Source of the DNA: Candidatus Ruthia magnifica str. Cm (Calyptogena magnifica)
GTDB lineage: Bacteria > Pseudomonadota > Gammaproteobacteria > PS1 > Pseudothioglobaceae
NCBI RefSeq assembly: GCF_000015105.1
Contig: NC_008610.1
Location: 930,001-994,000 of the forward strand
Reading direction: 5' to 3'
DNA: 64,000 nt
The translations under genes and the position numbers were made by a program. Positions 1 to 9,810 of this stretch are shown here, in pieces (positions within the stretch are counted from its first letter, which is position 1; the number at the start of each line of letters is the position of its first letter). The notes beneath the pieces were generated by a model. The model was not told where the DNA came from and made no database searches. It saw only the letters and a program-made list of their open reading frames with translations.

Positions 1-512
1 GATTGAAAGACTGCTTAATATACTTAATTATAATACTATTTTTTATTACGCGCCCAAGCCATGTTAGAGTTTTATACGCTTGTAGACTATGTGTCTCGGA
101 GTTGATTAATTTGAGTTATTATCATATTAATCTAGCTAATGAATATATTCGTATTCATGATAAGGGCGCCATGGATGAAGTGGCAATGGATTGTTTTAGT
201 AAATTACGAAAAAATACAAAATCATTTTTATTAAAAAAATGGCTAAACTGATAATTACTTTCTAGCTAATCGTGACGCCAATATAAGCCGACAAAATTCA
301 TTTTACATCAGCTATAAAACAGGTATTAACAAACTTCTATCGCCACATACACTGCGCTATGTTTTGCCATACATTTTAAAAAAAGAACAACCTTACATAG
401 TGTACAATTAATGCTCGAACATAGTAATATTTTTAGAACACAAATTTTATACTCACATTCAAAATACCTAGTTTTAAATTACAGCATAAAAAAACACTAC
501 CCCAGAGAGTAG
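1..512 (+). pseudogene. xerD: xerD tyrosine recombinase, decayed, 5' end outside the window
   Basis: This is a remnant of the C-terminal catalytic half of a XerC/XerD tyrosine recombinase, which resolves chromosome dimers at dif. The first frame, to about 251, carries the XerD-like stretch VLYACRLCVSELINL followed by IRIHDKG. The next frame (about 256-365) carries the box II motif LSPHTLRY. A third frame from 366 reads LHSVQLMLEHSNI and ends at a TAG at 510-512, where XerD proteins normally end. At least two frameshifts separate these parts, and the expected arginine-to-tyrosine region reads YSH rather than YTH. The order and spacing match XerD, so identity is fairly secure and function is very unlikely. 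Confidence 0.8.
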
Positions 513-1476
513 ATGTCTTGATAATACTAATTAAAAAAGATTTCGTCTCCTAAATTAGTTTGGTTAAATGATATCAACATTAATACTCTTGCTTATAAAA
601 AACATACAAAATTAAAAATAATTAGTGGAAATAAACATCGATATATATCATCCAAATATAGTAAAAACAAAAGAACATCACCTAATGTTAAAACAATATT
701 AACTACATTTTAACCTCACTAATTACTAAAAATACTTTTACCACTTCTAGATCTTCAATGATACCATTTTTTTTCATAAAACATAACAATTAGAGTCTTT
801 TTTATTACAAAATCTGTAAAATAGTTTTTTGTTAAAAATTAAGATTCTTTGCAAGAATATAATTATCCAATCTATCTAACATCCTATATCAACTATCAAA
901 AGATAGACTAAAAATATTGACGACTTTATAATGTGGATTATTTGAAATAATAATATACATGTGAAATATATTCACTTTATTATTACTATTTAATGATATC
1001 GTTATGCCATTCATGATAAAATATTTGATAATGTAATTCGATTTGGATACATCATAATTATTACATCAAATATTAAATCACTTTTCAACAATATAAAATC
1101 CTCTTGAATGACTTCTATAGTCAGACATAAAAAATAAATATTATTGGTTGTTTGACAAAACAGCATTAAAAACATATTCTATTTTATATCACTAACATGT
1201 TGTTCTAAATATTTACGGGCACTATGCTTTAAATAGTCTGTTGCTACAATTATTTTTTAACACCTTGAACACTAAATGTGTCAAATAAGTGCTGTAGAAT
1301 AGGTTTTTATTAAATAATAGTAAGACATTTGACACATCTAAAGTAAGTGATTGTAGACGATATCCTGTACCAAACAACCAATAAAACAACAATTGGAATT
1401 CATTGAATGTCTTTCATAATATTTTTTCCATTACTGAGTTTCGTATCTGTAATCATTATAGTACAATTTAAAAATA
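513..1476. other. gene-free decayed stretch between xerD remnant and greA
   Basis: No intact gene is visible in these 964 bases. Short open fragments suggest lost genes. On the plus strand, 541-712 reads about 55 codons without a stop but has no family I recognise. On the minus strand, about 1185-1300 reads FDTFSVQGVKK and then IIVATDYLKHSARKYLEQHV across frames. These look protein-like, but I could not assign a family. I saw no terminator or repeat array. Confidence 0.5.
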
Positions 1477-1953
1477 TTAAATATACTCAACACTTAATAC
1501 TTCATAAACAATATCACCCTTAGGTGCTTTCACTGTTACTTCATCACCTTCTTCGTTGCCCATTAATGCACTAGCAATTGGTGAATGACACGAAATTTTA
1601 CCTAGTATAATATCAGCTTCATCTTCACCCACAATTTTATACGTGGTTTCACTATCATCTTCAATGTTCATTAGGGTAATAGTAGTACCAAAAACACAAC
1701 GACCATCTTGATTAAGTTTAGTAACATCAATCACTTGCATACGAGAAAGCTTTGATTCAACTTCTTTGATTCGACCTTCAATAAAGCCTTGCTCTTCTTT
1801 AGCGGCGTGATATTCAGCATTTTCTTTAAGATCACCATGAGCGCGTGCTGTGACAATATTTTCAATAATACGTGGACGGCTAACATTTTTAAGTTTAAGT
1901 AATTCCGCTTCTAGTACTTTTGCACCAAAAACAGTCATTGGTATATTTTCCAT
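1477..1953 (-). CDS. greA: transcription elongation factor GreA
   Basis: GreA enters the secondary channel of RNA polymerase and stimulates cleavage of backtracked RNA. The 158-residue length is normal for the family. The N-terminal half forms the coiled-coil finger; the motif HGDLKENAEYHAAKEEQ places the tip acids at Asp41 and Glu44, as in E. coli GreA. The C-terminal half is the FKBP-like domain. The start codon overlaps the carB stop by one base (TAATG), so it is last in a carA-mlaA-carB-greA run and is probably translationally coupled. Identity is secure. Confidence 0.97.
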   Translation of the reverse strand: MENIPMTVFGAKVLEAELLKLKNVSRPRIIENIVTARAHGDLKENAEYHAAKEEQGFIEGRIKEVESKLSRMQVIDVTKLNQDGRCVFGTTITLMNIEDDSETTYKIVGEDEADIILGKISCHSPIASALMGNEEGDEVTVKAPKGDIVYEVLSVEYI

Positions 1954-4900
1954 TACAAGTGTAGTGATTGAAGTTTGGTTATGGTAAGTTTATTATTAAC
2001 TTTCAAACCATCCAGTATAGCAAATGCGGCTGCCACTGTGGTAGTAAATGGTACTTTATGCACCAATACTTGGCAACGAATTGCTGCAGCATCTTCCACT
2101 CCTTGAGTGTCTTCAGTTGAATTAATGATCAAATCAATGTCATCATTTTTAATCATATCAACAATATGAGGAGAGCCTTCTGATACTTTATTGACCACTT
2201 CACACTCAAGTCCGGCCTCATTTAACATATCCCTATTACTACGCGTTGAAACCAAGCTAAAGCCTTGTGCTAATAATTTTTTACCTAAATCAATCAATTC
2301 ATTACGGTCAAGTTTGCGTAAACTAACAAACACCTTGCCATTTTCTGGTACACGACTGCCTGCTGCTAATTGAGCTTTATCAAAAGCTGAGGCAAAATCT
2401 TTACCAATGCCCATTACTTCTCCTGTTGAGCGCATTTCAGGACCTAAAACCGGATCTACACCTAAAAATTTATTAAATGGGAATACAGCCTCTTTGACAC
2501 TAAAATGTTTAGGAATAATCTCTTTGGTAAAATTCTGTGCTTTAAGCGACACACCTGACATCACACGTGCAGCAATACGTGCCAGTGGTACTCCAATTGC
2601 TTTAGAAACAAAAGGCACTGTACGAGAGGCACGTGGATTAACTTCAATAATATAAATCTCACCATCTTGATAGGCTAACTGGGTATTCATTAAACCAATC
2701 ACATTTAATTTTTTAGCCATGGCAATAACCTGAATACGCATTTCATCCAACACATCACTGGCTAGCGAATAAGGTGGAAGTGAACAAGCAGAATCTCCTG
2801 AATGAATACCTGCTTGCTCAATGTGTTGCATAATACCGCCAATCACCACATCTTCACCATCACAAATTGCATCAATATCAACTTCAATGGCATGGTCTAA
2901 AAATGAATCTAACAAAACAGGAGAATTATTTGATACTTGAACTGCTGTATACATATAATGTTCAAGACTGTCTTTATCATAAACAATTTCCATTGCTCGA
3001 CCACCAAGCACATAAGAAGGTCTAACTATTAATGGAAAACCAATTGCATCTGCAATATCTTGTGCTTGTTCTAATGAACGTGCTGTGCCATTTAGTGGCT
3101 GCTTAAGCTCTAATTCTTGCAACATTTTAGAAAAACGTTCTCTATCTTCAGCTAAATCAATGGCATCTGGCGTTGTGCCAATAATATTTGCACCATTTTT
3201 TTCTAATGCATCAGCCAATTTAAGTGGTGTTTGACCACCATAATGCACAATAATACCATCTGGGTTTTCAATATCAACAATGGTCAGAACATCCTCTAAG
3301 GTCAATGGCTCAAAATACAAGCGGTCTGAAATATCGTAGTCAGTTGAAACTGTTTCAGGATTGCAATTCACCATAATCGTCTCAAACCCATCTTCACGTA
3401 GCGCTAATGATGCATGCACACAACAACAATCAAACTCAATACCTTGCCCAATACGATTGGGTCCGCCACCCAAAATCATAATTTTTTTCTTATTAGTTGG
3501 ATTGGCTTCACATTCGAGTTGATAAGTTGAATATAAATAAGCAGTCTGGGTGTCAAATTCTGCCGCGCAACTGTCCACTCTCTTAAACACAGGTTTAATA
3601 TTAAGCGCACGACGACGCTCACGCACTGAAGACTCACTACAACAAAATAATTGTGCCAAACGTGCATCAGAAAAACCTTTACGTTTCAAGGTAAACATTT
3701 TATCAGCATCAATATCAGTAACATTTATGCCATCAATTTGCAATTCAGTTGAAACAATATCTTGTATTTGCGTCAAAAACCAAGGGTCAACTTTAGACAA
3801 ATCAAATACTTCTTCAACACTCATGCCCAATCTAAAGGCATCAGCCAAATAAAAAATACGTTCACCTCGAGCTGAAATACACTCAGAACGTATTTTATTG
3901 CGTGCATCATAAGCGTTCAAATCAATAATAGGGTCTAATCCAACCTTGTCAGTCTCTAGCCCTCTTAATGCTTTTTGTAAAGATTCTTGAAAGGTTGAAC
4001 CAATAGCCATTACTTCGCCAACAGACTTCATTTGCGTGGTTAAACGATCATCTGCTTTGGGAAATTTCTCAAAGGCAAATCTTGGAATTTTAGTTACTAC
4101 GTAATCAATACTTGGCTCAAAAGAAGCGGGTATTTTACCACCTGTAATTTCATTATCAAGTTCGTCTAAAGTGTAACCTATAGCTAGTTTTGCAGCCACT
4201 CTGGCAATAGGAAAGCCTGTTGCTTTTGATGCCAATGCTGATGAGCGAGATACACGTGGATTCATCTCAATAATGGTTAAACGACCATTTTTTGGATTAA
4301 GCGCAAATTGCACGTTTGAACCACCTGTATCAACCCCAATTTCACGAAGCACTGCCAATGAAGCATCACGCATCACTTGGTACTCTTTATCAGTTAGTGT
4401 TTGTGCAGGTGCAACAGTAATTGAATCACCCGTATGAATGCCCATAGGGTCAAGATTTTCAATAGAACAAACAATAATACAATTATCTTTGCTATCACGC
4501 ACTACTTCCATCTCAAACTCTTTCCAGCCAAGAATAGATTCTTCAATTAAAAGTTCATTAGTCGGTGAAAGGTCTAAACCTCGTTCGCAAATTTCAACAA
4601 ATTCCTCTTTGTTATAAGCAATACCACCACCACTACCACCCATAGTAAACGAGGGACGAATAATGGTTGGAAAACCTACCGTTTTTTGTACAGTATGTGC
4701 TTGCTCTATATTATGAGCCACAGCGGCTTTAGGCATATCAAGGCCAATTTTTAACATCGCCTCACGAAATAAATCACGATCCTCCGCTTTATCAATGGCT
4801 TCTTTTTTAGCGCCAATCATTTCTACACCGTGTTTCTCAAGCACACCATGACGTTCTAAATCAAGTGCACAATTAAGTGCAGTTTGCCCGCCCATGGTCG

Positions 4901-5162
4901 GCAACAAAGCATCAGGTTTTTCTTTTTCAATAATTTTTTCAATCGTACGCCACTCAATTGGCTCAATATAAGTTGCATCTGCCATTTTCGGGTCGGTCAT
5001 GATGGTAGCTGGGTTGGAATTAATCAAAATAACACGATACCCCTCTTCACGCAATGCTGTACAGGCTTGCGCACCAGAATAATCAAACTCGCAAGCTTGA
5101 CCAATCAAAATAGGTCCAGAACCGATAATTAAAATACTTTTAAGATCTTGTCTTTTTGGCAT
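1953..5162 (-). CDS. carB: carbamoyl-phosphate synthase large subunit
   Basis: CarB makes carbamoyl phosphate from bicarbonate, ATP and CarA-derived ammonia for pyrimidine and arginine synthesis. At 1069 residues it is full length. Two homologous ATP-grasp halves are visible: the first begins [20 protein letters not shown], and the second begins [20 protein letters not shown] near residue 560. The C-terminal 130 residues form the MGS-like allosteric domain. It starts 21 bases after mlaA and overlaps greA by one base. The unusual point is its separation from carA by mlaA. No frame damage is seen. Confidence 0.98.
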   Translation of the reverse strand: MPKRQDLKSILIIGSGPILIGQACEFDYSGAQACTALREEGYRVILINSNPATIMTDPKMADATYIEPIEWRTIEKIIEKEKPDALLPTMGGQTALNCALDLERHGVLEKHGVEMIGAKKEAIDKAEDRDLFREAMLKIGLDMPKAAVAHNIEQAHTVQKTVGFPTIIRPSFTMGGSGGGIAYNKEEFVEICERGLDLSPTNELLIEESILGWKEFEMEVVRDSKDNCIIVCSIENLDPMGIHTGDSITVAPAQTLTDKEYQVMRDASLAVLREIGVDTGGSNVQFALNPKNGRLTIIEMNPRVSRSSALASKATGFPIARVAAKLAIGYTLDELDNEITGGKIPASFEPSIDYVVTKIPRFAFEKFPKADDRLTTQMKSVGEVMAIGSTFQESLQKALRGLETDKVGLDPIIDLNAYDARNKIRSECISARGERIFYLADAFRLGMSVEEVFDLSKVDPWFLTQIQDIVSTELQIDGINVTDIDADKMFTLKRKGFSDARLAQLFCCSESSVRERRRALNIKPVFKRVDSCAAEFDTQTAYLYSTYQLECEANPTNKKKIMILGGGPNRIGQGIEFDCCCVHASLALREDGFETIMVNCNPETVSTDYDISDRLYFEPLTLEDVLTIVDIENPDGIIVHYGGQTPLKLADALEKNGANIIGTTPDAIDLAEDRERFSKMLQELELKQPLNGTARSLEQAQDIADAIGFPLIVRPSYVLGGRAMEIVYDKDSLEHYMYTAVQVSNNSPVLLDSFLDHAIEVDIDAICDGEDVVIGGIMQHIEQAGIHSGDSACSLPPYSLASDVLDEMRIQVIAMAKKLNVIGLMNTQLAYQDGEIYIIEVNPRASRTVPFVSKAIGVPLARIAARVMSGVSLKAQNFTKEIIPKHFSVKEAVFPFNKFLGVDPVLGPEMRSTGEVMGIGKDFASAFDKAQLAAGSRVPENGKVFVSLRKLDRNELIDLGKKLLAQGFSLVSTRSNRDMLNEAGLECEVVNKVSEGSPHIVDMIKNDDIDLIINSTEDTQGVEDAAAIRCQVLVHKVPFTTTVAAAFAILDGLKVNNKLTITKLQSLHL

Positions 5163-5183
5163 TAGTGTGTGTTTTAAATTAGG

Positions 5184-5870
5184 TCAGAAGTCATCATTTT
5201 CAATAGGCGGATTACCATCAAAGATATCAAATTGTCTTTTTTGTAGATAAGAAGAGCGTGTTGCAATATAAACATCATCTGAATTTTTCAGTAAAACCGT
5301 TACTGGTAATAGCTTGACTCTAGTATCAACGGCTTGGGCGAGTAGTAAGGCCACTTCTTCAGTGGTATTTAACTCTTTGGTTACATCAATATTTTCAGTA
5401 ATATCAACATAAGTACCCGTTGAATCGCGCATGGTTGATGGACCTAAAACTGGTAAAACAACGTAAGGTCCACTTGACACACCCCACACTGCCATCGTTT
5501 GACCAAAATCTTCATTAGTTTTTTCTAACCCAATATCACTGGCAACATCAAACAAACCAACCAATCCAATGGTGCTATTCACTAAAATCCTGCCAAACGT
5601 ACTTACACTGTCAAATAATTTAAACTGCAAAATTTCATTACCCAACGTGTAAATATCGTTTAAATTAGAAGAAAAATCACTAACTCGATTTTGCATCGTT
5701 TTGGGTATAGATTCTTTATAAGTCCTAGCTATAGGCTCAAAGAAATTTTCATCTAAGGCTTGATTAAACTCAAAAACTACTCTATTTGATGCCTCAAATA
5801 AATCAACATCTTCAGCCATGGTAATTGTACCGAATATCAATAACAAAAAGCTCCTTAATAAATTTTTCAT
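5184..5870 (-). CDS. mlaA: MlaA/VacJ family outer-membrane lipid-asymmetry protein
   Basis: MlaA removes misplaced phospholipid from the outer leaflet of the outer membrane and passes it to the Mla pathway. Family features include the start of the mature region ([13 protein letters not shown]), the central [36 protein letters not shown] and the end segment Y(L)[10 protein letters not shown]. The 228-residue length is normal. The N-terminus is hydrophobic ([16 protein letters not shown]) and ends in a plausible signal-peptidase I site. No lipobox cysteine is present, so it may not be lipidated as E. coli MlaA is. Its ATG overlaps the carA stop (ATGA), and it lies between carA and carB. Confidence 0.88.
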   Translation of the reverse strand: MKNLLRSFLLLIFGTITMAEDVDLFEASNRVVFEFNQALDENFFEPIARTYKESIPKTMQNRVSDFSSNLNDIYTLGNEILQFKLFDSVSTFGRILVNSTIGLVGLFDVASDIGLEKTNEDFGQTMAVWGVSSGPYVVLPVLGPSTMRDSTGTYVDITENIDVTKELNTTEEVALLLAQAVDTRVKLLPVTVLLKNSDDVYIATRSSYLQKRQFDIFDGNPPIENDDF

Positions 5871-6988
5871 TCGCTCATTTCCTTAATAAATATATCAAAT
5901 AAACCACTCATATCGTGTGGCCCTGGCGAGGCTTCAGGATGTCCCTGGAAGCCAAATGCTTTTTTATTAACAACACTAATACCTTGGATGGAATTATCAA
6001 ATAACGAACGATGTGTTACTTCTAAATCGTTTGGCATATTTTCCTCTGATACTGAAAATCCATGGTTTTGAGAAGTGATCATCACTTCCTTAGTATGTAA
6101 ATTTTGCACAGGATGGTTAGCTCCATGATGGCCAAATTTCATCTTTTGCGTTGTTGCACCAACTGCCAAAGACAATAATTGATGTCCTAAGCAAATACCA
6201 AACAACGGCACATCTTTTTTTAACAAGATCTGAATGTTTTTAATAGCATAATCACATGGCTCAGGATCACCTGGTCCATTAGATAAAAATACACCATCAG
6301 GATTGCTTGCTAATACTTCAGATACTGATGTTTGTGCATTAACAACAGTCAATGCACACCCTCTATCTACCAGCATTCTTAAGATATTTTTCTTTATCCC
6401 AAAGTCATAAACCACGACTTTAAATTTAGTATTTAGCTCATTAAATTTGGAATTTTCTAGCGAATAAGAGCCTTGATTAAACTCATACGACTGAGTGATT
6501 GAAACCACTTTTGCCAAATCCATATTTTTAAGGCCAACAAACGATTGAGCCTTGACAACAGCTGCATCTTGGTCAATATAACTACCTGTAACAATACAGC
6601 CTTTAAGTGAACCTTGTTTACGCAAGTGACGCGTTAGTGCGCGTGTATCAATATCACTAATAGCAACAATATAATTTAATTTTAAATACTCACTTAAAGG
6701 CATATTTGAACACCAATTACTTACCGCCAAGGGCAAATCACGGATAATCAAACCTGCTACATGAATCTTATCTGATTCTTCGTCAACTGGATTGGTACCT
6801 GTATTACCAATATGTGGATAAGTCAATGCAACAATTTGCTGCGCATACGATGGATCAGTTAAGATTTCTTGATAACCCGTCATTGAGGTATTAAACACCA
6901 CTTCACCTAAAGTTTCACCATTAACGCCAATAGATTTCCCATGAAAAACCTTCCCATCTTCTAATGCTAATAAGGCAACTTGTGACAA
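5867..6988 (-). CDS. carA: carbamoyl-phosphate synthase small (glutaminase) subunit
   Basis: CarA hydrolyses glutamine and delivers ammonia to CarB. The 373-residue protein has the N-terminal CPSase small-chain domain and a C-terminal class I glutamine amidotransferase domain. The nucleophile is Cys266 in GICLGHQ, and the partner residues are His350 and Glu352 in QGHPEASPG. It is the first gene of the minus-strand run and diverges from the HMA/thiS pair. A small stem-loop lies at 7000-7019, just upstream of the start. All catalytic residues are present. Confidence 0.98.
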   Translation of the reverse strand: MSQVALLALEDGKVFHGKSIGVNGETLGEVVFNTSMTGYQEILTDPSYAQQIVALTYPHIGNTGTNPVDEESDKIHVAGLIIRDLPLAVSNWCSNMPLSEYLKLNYIVAISDIDTRALTRHLRKQGSLKGCIVTGSYIDQDAAVVKAQSFVGLKNMDLAKVVSITQSYEFNQGSYSLENSKFNELNTKFKVVVYDFGIKKNILRMLVDRGCALTVVNAQTSVSEVLASNPDGVFLSNGPGDPEPCDYAIKNIQILLKKDVPLFGICLGHQLLSLAVGATTQKMKFGHHGANHPVQNLHTKEVMITSQNHGFSVSEENMPNDLEVTHRSLFDNSIQGISVVNKKAFGFQGHPEASPGPHDMSGLFDIFIKEMSE

Positions 6989-6999
6989 CTAAAAATACT

Positions 7000-7019
7000 T
7001 CCGAATAAGAAACTTCGGA
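7000..7019. other. short stem-loop in the carA leader
   Basis: TCCGAA at 7000-7005 pairs with TTCGGA at 7014-7019 around an eight-base loop. It lies 12-31 bases upstream of the carA ATG in a 118-base divergent intergenic region. It could affect the carA leader RNA or be a protein-binding site. No U-tract follows, so a terminator is unlikely. Confidence 0.35.
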
Positions 7020-7073
7020 TATTTTACCATATTATCGTATTACTTTGGTATCCAGATACACGAATCAAAATGA

Positions 7074-7079
7074 TATAAT
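7074..7079 (+). promoter_or_regulatory. candidate -10 box for the HMA-thiS pair
   Basis: A perfect TATAAT lies 28 bases upstream of the ATG at 7107. No convincing -35 box is seen at 16-18 bases spacing, so in an AT-rich genome this is only a candidate. Confidence 0.35.
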
Positions 7080-7106
7080 GGCACTTATTAATAAATAAGA
7101 GACGTT

Positions 7107-7376
7107 ATGAAGATAGCCGTTGATAATATCAAATGTGGTGGTTGTGCAGACACCATTACTAAAAAATTAACAACAACTTTTGATACAGAAAATATTGATA
7201 TTAACCTTGAACAAGGAGTTATAAATCTTGACGTAGACGAAGTTAAAAAAGACGAAGTTGTCAAAGTTCTACTCAATCTTGGCTACCCTGAAATCAACTC
7301 AATATATGGGTTTCGTTCTGCCAAAGCTAAGGTAAAATCCTTTGTTTCTTGTGCCATTGGTAAAATGAACATATGA
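7107..7376 (+). CDS. heavy-metal-associated (HMA) domain protein
   Basis: This small 89-residue protein has one ferredoxin-like HMA domain. The metal-binding motif is IKCGGCADT, with Cys10 and Cys13. Such proteins usually carry copper(I) or other soft metals to an ATPase or target enzyme, but no metal ATPase gene is near. A short basic tail with a third cysteine (Cys82, in SFVSCAIGK) extends past the normal HMA fold. Its stop overlaps the thiS start (ATGA), so the two are probably translated together. The specific metal and partner cannot be told from sequence. Confidence 0.75.
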   Translation: MKIAVDNIKCGGCADTITKKLTTTFDTENIDINLEQGVINLDVDEVKKDEVVKVLLNLGYPEINSIYGFRSAKAKVKSFVSCAIGKMNI

Positions 7377-7573
7377 CACTCACCCTAAATGGTAAGTCGC
7401 TAAAGGTAGCTGATAATTTAAACGCACATGATTTGATTGTTCAACTAGGTTATGAAAATCAACGCATTGCACTAGAAGTCAATGAAACTATTATTCCCAA
7501 ATACAAACATGTTGAATTTACCCTAAATGAAAGCGATAAAATTGAGATTATTAAAGCGGTGGGTGGTGGTTAA
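7373..7573 (+). CDS. thiS: sulfur carrier protein ThiS
   Basis: ThiS is a ubiquitin-like sulfur carrier. Its C-terminal Gly-Gly is adenylated and thiocarboxylated to give sulfur for the thiamine thiazole ring. This 66-residue protein starts MTLTLNGKSL and ends in KAVGGG, both typical. The start overlaps the upstream HMA gene by four bases. No thiF, thiG or thiH lies nearby, so the partners must be elsewhere. Other small Gly-Gly carriers are possible, but length and sequence favour ThiS. Confidence 0.88.
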   Translation: MTLTLNGKSLKVADNLNAHDLIVQLGYENQRIALEVNETIIPKYKHVEFTLNESDKIEIIKAVGGG

Positions 7574-7615
7574 TATTTAGTTTTTAAGCAATGCACGAAT
7601 ACCTCAGCTAACCAT

Positions 7616-8662
7616 TTAAATCATCCAATCTTTTTGAATTTCATCAGCAGAAAATGGCTTAACACTCAATTGTTGTCCCACGCCAATATTAAGTTTAACT
7701 TCCACATCAACCAACTTCTCTTCTCTGCATTGAGAATAGCGTGCTAATATTTTAGCGGCAATTTGCAAGTCTTCTTGATTTGGCTCGCCGTCAATCAATG
7801 CCAAGGGACCATTACAACTGGTCGGATACAAATTAGCATATTGATTACGATAGCCTTCTAGAAATTTAACTTCACCTTCTTCACGGGCAACAATCATTTT
7901 AAAACGTGGATTTGGGCGAATGTGTCTGCCAACTTTAAGCATAATTAAATCATCCAATTGATAATCACGATTGCCACGCGATTGCCACATATCGACCAAC
8001 TTATCTGAGTATTGTTTGTCAGTTAAGAAACAACAACCACCTGCAGGTGTGGTATAGTCATTGAACCTATATTGCTTGGCTAAAGCTATTTGTGGCTTGC
8101 GCGTACGTCCTGAAAAATCCAGTAATTTTTCTCTGTCCACCCAACCTTCAAGTTCTGCCTTAGTGGCTGGCAAATGTTTTGCACATAAAGGCCTTAGAAG
8201 CAAATCATTCGCGCCTGATTCTGTTTGGACAATGGGCATAGCTTCTTTACGCTGTGACATGGGACGTTGACCCATAACTTCACCTGTAATGATAAAATCA
8301 AACTCATACTCAAGTATCCATTCTTTAGCTTTTCTAACCATAAAACTCTTACAATCTAGACATGGATTCATATTTTTACCATAACCATGCTTAGGATTTA
8401 AAAGTACGTCACGATATTCTTCAATCACATCAATAATATGTAATTTAATGCCCAACTGTTCTGCTACCCATAAAGCATTGTTACGCTTTAGTTTGTCTTT
8501 TTTTTGCTTGCGAATAGCATGCGTATGCCCTTCCACGCAAAAACCAGTAAAAAAGTTAATACCTTCTATATAAATTCCTTGATCCAGCATTAGTTTAGTG
8601 CTTAATAGAGAGTCTAGTCCACCTGAAATTAACGATATAGCTTTAATTTTTTTGTTTATCAT
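7616..8662 (-). CDS. PP-loop (AANH) ATPase, ThiI/MnmA-like tRNA thiolation family
   Basis: The protein has an N-terminal PP-loop, ISLISGGLDSLLS, that binds ATP for adenylating a substrate, as in ThiI and MnmA sulfur-transfer enzymes. A CxxC pair (NPCLDCK), a TGEVMGQRPMSQR segment and a Cys-Cys pair (GGCCFLTD) could take part in sulfur transfer or metal binding. I choose the ATG at 8660-8662, giving 348 residues. The longer frame to 8698 adds codons that coincide with the decayed end of prmA. The exact substrate is unknown; proteins of this type are often annotated loosely as thiouridylases. Confidence 0.7.
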   Translation of the reverse strand: MINKKIKAISLISGGLDSLLSTKLMLDQGIYIEGINFFTGFCVEGHTHAIRKQKKDKLKRNNALWVAEQLGIKLHIIDVIEEYRDVLLNPKHGYGKNMNPCLDCKSFMVRKAKEWILEYEFDFIITGEVMGQRPMSQRKEAMPIVQTESGANDLLLRPLCAKHLPATKAELEGWVDREKLLDFSGRTRKPQIALAKQYRFNDYTTPAGGCCFLTDKQYSDKLVDMWQSRGNRDYQLDDLIMLKVGRHIRPNPRFKMIVAREEGEVKFLEGYRNQYANLYPTSCNGPLALIDGEPNQEDLQIAAKILARYSQCREEKLVDVEVKLNIGVGQQLSVKPFSADEIQKDWMI

Positions 8663-9364
8663 GCTTTGTTTTCCAATGTCATCTACGATACCACTCATCT
8701 TTTTGTTTAATGTTTAGTGTTGAAAAATAATCTCTACTTGGGGCTTACAAAATATCAGATAGTACAATTTTTCCGTCTGATTTAATTCTCTTGAAAAGAT
8801 ATTCAGACAAATCAACCAAGGGATTAGCTAAGATATAAGCAATCAATAAATCAACTTGATTTAACTCGTCTTCTCTGTCACTGTATGATATAGTTATTTT
8901 AGATTCAACATGGTTAGTTTGAATATTATTTGTAGTCTAAAAGCACCTCTTGTAGTTCGTTATCAATGGCGATAATTATTTCTTTTACACCTATAAATTG
9001 CCAAAACACCAGTATCAATCATAGTTAAGTCCTTTAGTGAGTTTTGATCCAAATATTGCAAGCACAAATCTTCGTTTGCTACGTACCTGTTACAAATACC
9101 AAGCTAGGTCCATAATAACAGCCTACTTTTAGTAGAATAAATACATCTTCTCACAAAAGACAAATCCAAATACTTTTTACACTCATCTTTTTAAATACGA
9201 TTTCTAGTAGTTCAAAAGAGGTTTATTCAATATTACAAATTGTCTTAAACATCATAAAATGAATCGCTAAAGATAATAGACAAAGCATCCAAATCTTTCA
9301 ACACCTCAGAAATAAAATCTGTTTGGTCTTTGCTTATTCTAATAGTAAGTTATATTCAGTCCAT
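8643..9364 (-). pseudogene. prmA: prmA, ribosomal protein L11 methyltransferase, decayed
   Basis: Read on the minus strand from an ATG at 9362-9364, fragments in shifting frames follow PrmA order. First is a start with a stop in place of a residue, then SEVLKDLDALSIIFSD. Next come CLQYLDQNSLKDLTMIDTG with GVLAI (SAM motif), then GVKEIIIAIDNELQEVLLD, and then DLLIAYILANPLVDL followed by SDGKIVLSDIL. The C-terminal KQKDEWYRR matches the family end, which finishes near 8643 inside the start of the next gene. Stops, frameshifts and internal loss (about 720 bases against about 880) make it non-functional. Confidence 0.85.
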
Positions 9365-9511
9365 AACGAGCAAATTATACCCTAAGAATATTACGAAGAT
9401 CCCATCTCATACCTTTTTTACAACCTTGATGGATATTTTTATAAAAACCAAGTGAGCTATTAAGGTATTAGGTACAATAAGTATACTTTTCATAAAATAA
9501 CAAGGTAAAAA
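9365..9511. other. intergenic leader before the TusE/DsrC-like gene
   Basis: These 147 bases separate the prmA remnant from the next gene. A possible -10 (TACAAT, 9473-9478) and a ribosome-binding sequence AAGG, seven bases before the ATG, lie in the plus direction. Nothing else is recognisable. Confidence 0.3.
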
Positions 9512-9802
9512 ATGGAGCTAGAGAGAACAGGCAATGGCTACTTAGTTGATCCAACAATTTGGACAGAAGACATTATGCATGAAATGGCCAAAGAAGATGA
9601 TATTGAATTAACTGAAAGTATGGTTAATCAAATTCTTATAGCCAGAAAATATTTTGAGGAAAATTCATCAGTACCACCCATCAGAACCTTTGCCAAAGTT
9701 ATTGGTATTGATAAAAAAATCCTATTTAAGGAATGGTTAACTGGCCCAATGAAGCCTATTACCAAATACGGTGGTATGCCCCAACCAACGGGTTGTGTTT
9801 AA
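9512..9802 (+). CDS. DsrC/TusE-family sulfur-relay protein, single-cysteine form
   Basis: This 96-residue protein belongs to the DsrC/TusE family, small proteins that carry persulfide sulfur to tRNA thiolation (TusE) or take part in dissimilatory sulfite reductase chemistry (DsrC). The family C-terminus is clear: MPQPTGCV, with the conserved penultimate cysteine. The second DsrC cysteine, eleven residues earlier, is Thr (ITKYGG), so it cannot form the DsrC trisulfide. The insert before the C-terminal arm is short (IGIDKKILFKEWLTGP). That places it closer to TusE or a DsrC-like paralogue. It converges on alaS. Confidence 0.82.
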   Translation: MELERTGNGYLVDPTIWTEDIMHEMAKEDDIELTESMVNQILIARKYFEENSSVPPIRTFAKVIGIDKKILFKEWLTGPMKPITKYGGMPQPTGCV

Positions 9803-9810
9803 TCTCTGAC

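Noticed and set aside
2191-2373. Plus-strand open frames opposite carB (also 2407-2655, 3550-3852, 4884-5132)
   Set aside because: They lie antisense to a clearly conserved gene, show no family motifs, and reflect codon bias on the coding strand.
7258-7376. HMA gene C-terminal extension as a frameshift artefact
   Set aside because: The frame is intact to the ATGA junction with thiS, and the overlap supports the natural end.
8663-8698. Upstream start for the PP-loop gene adding 12 residues
   Set aside because: Those codons coincide with the decayed C-terminus of prmA in another frame, while the next ATG directly precedes the conserved PP-loop domain.
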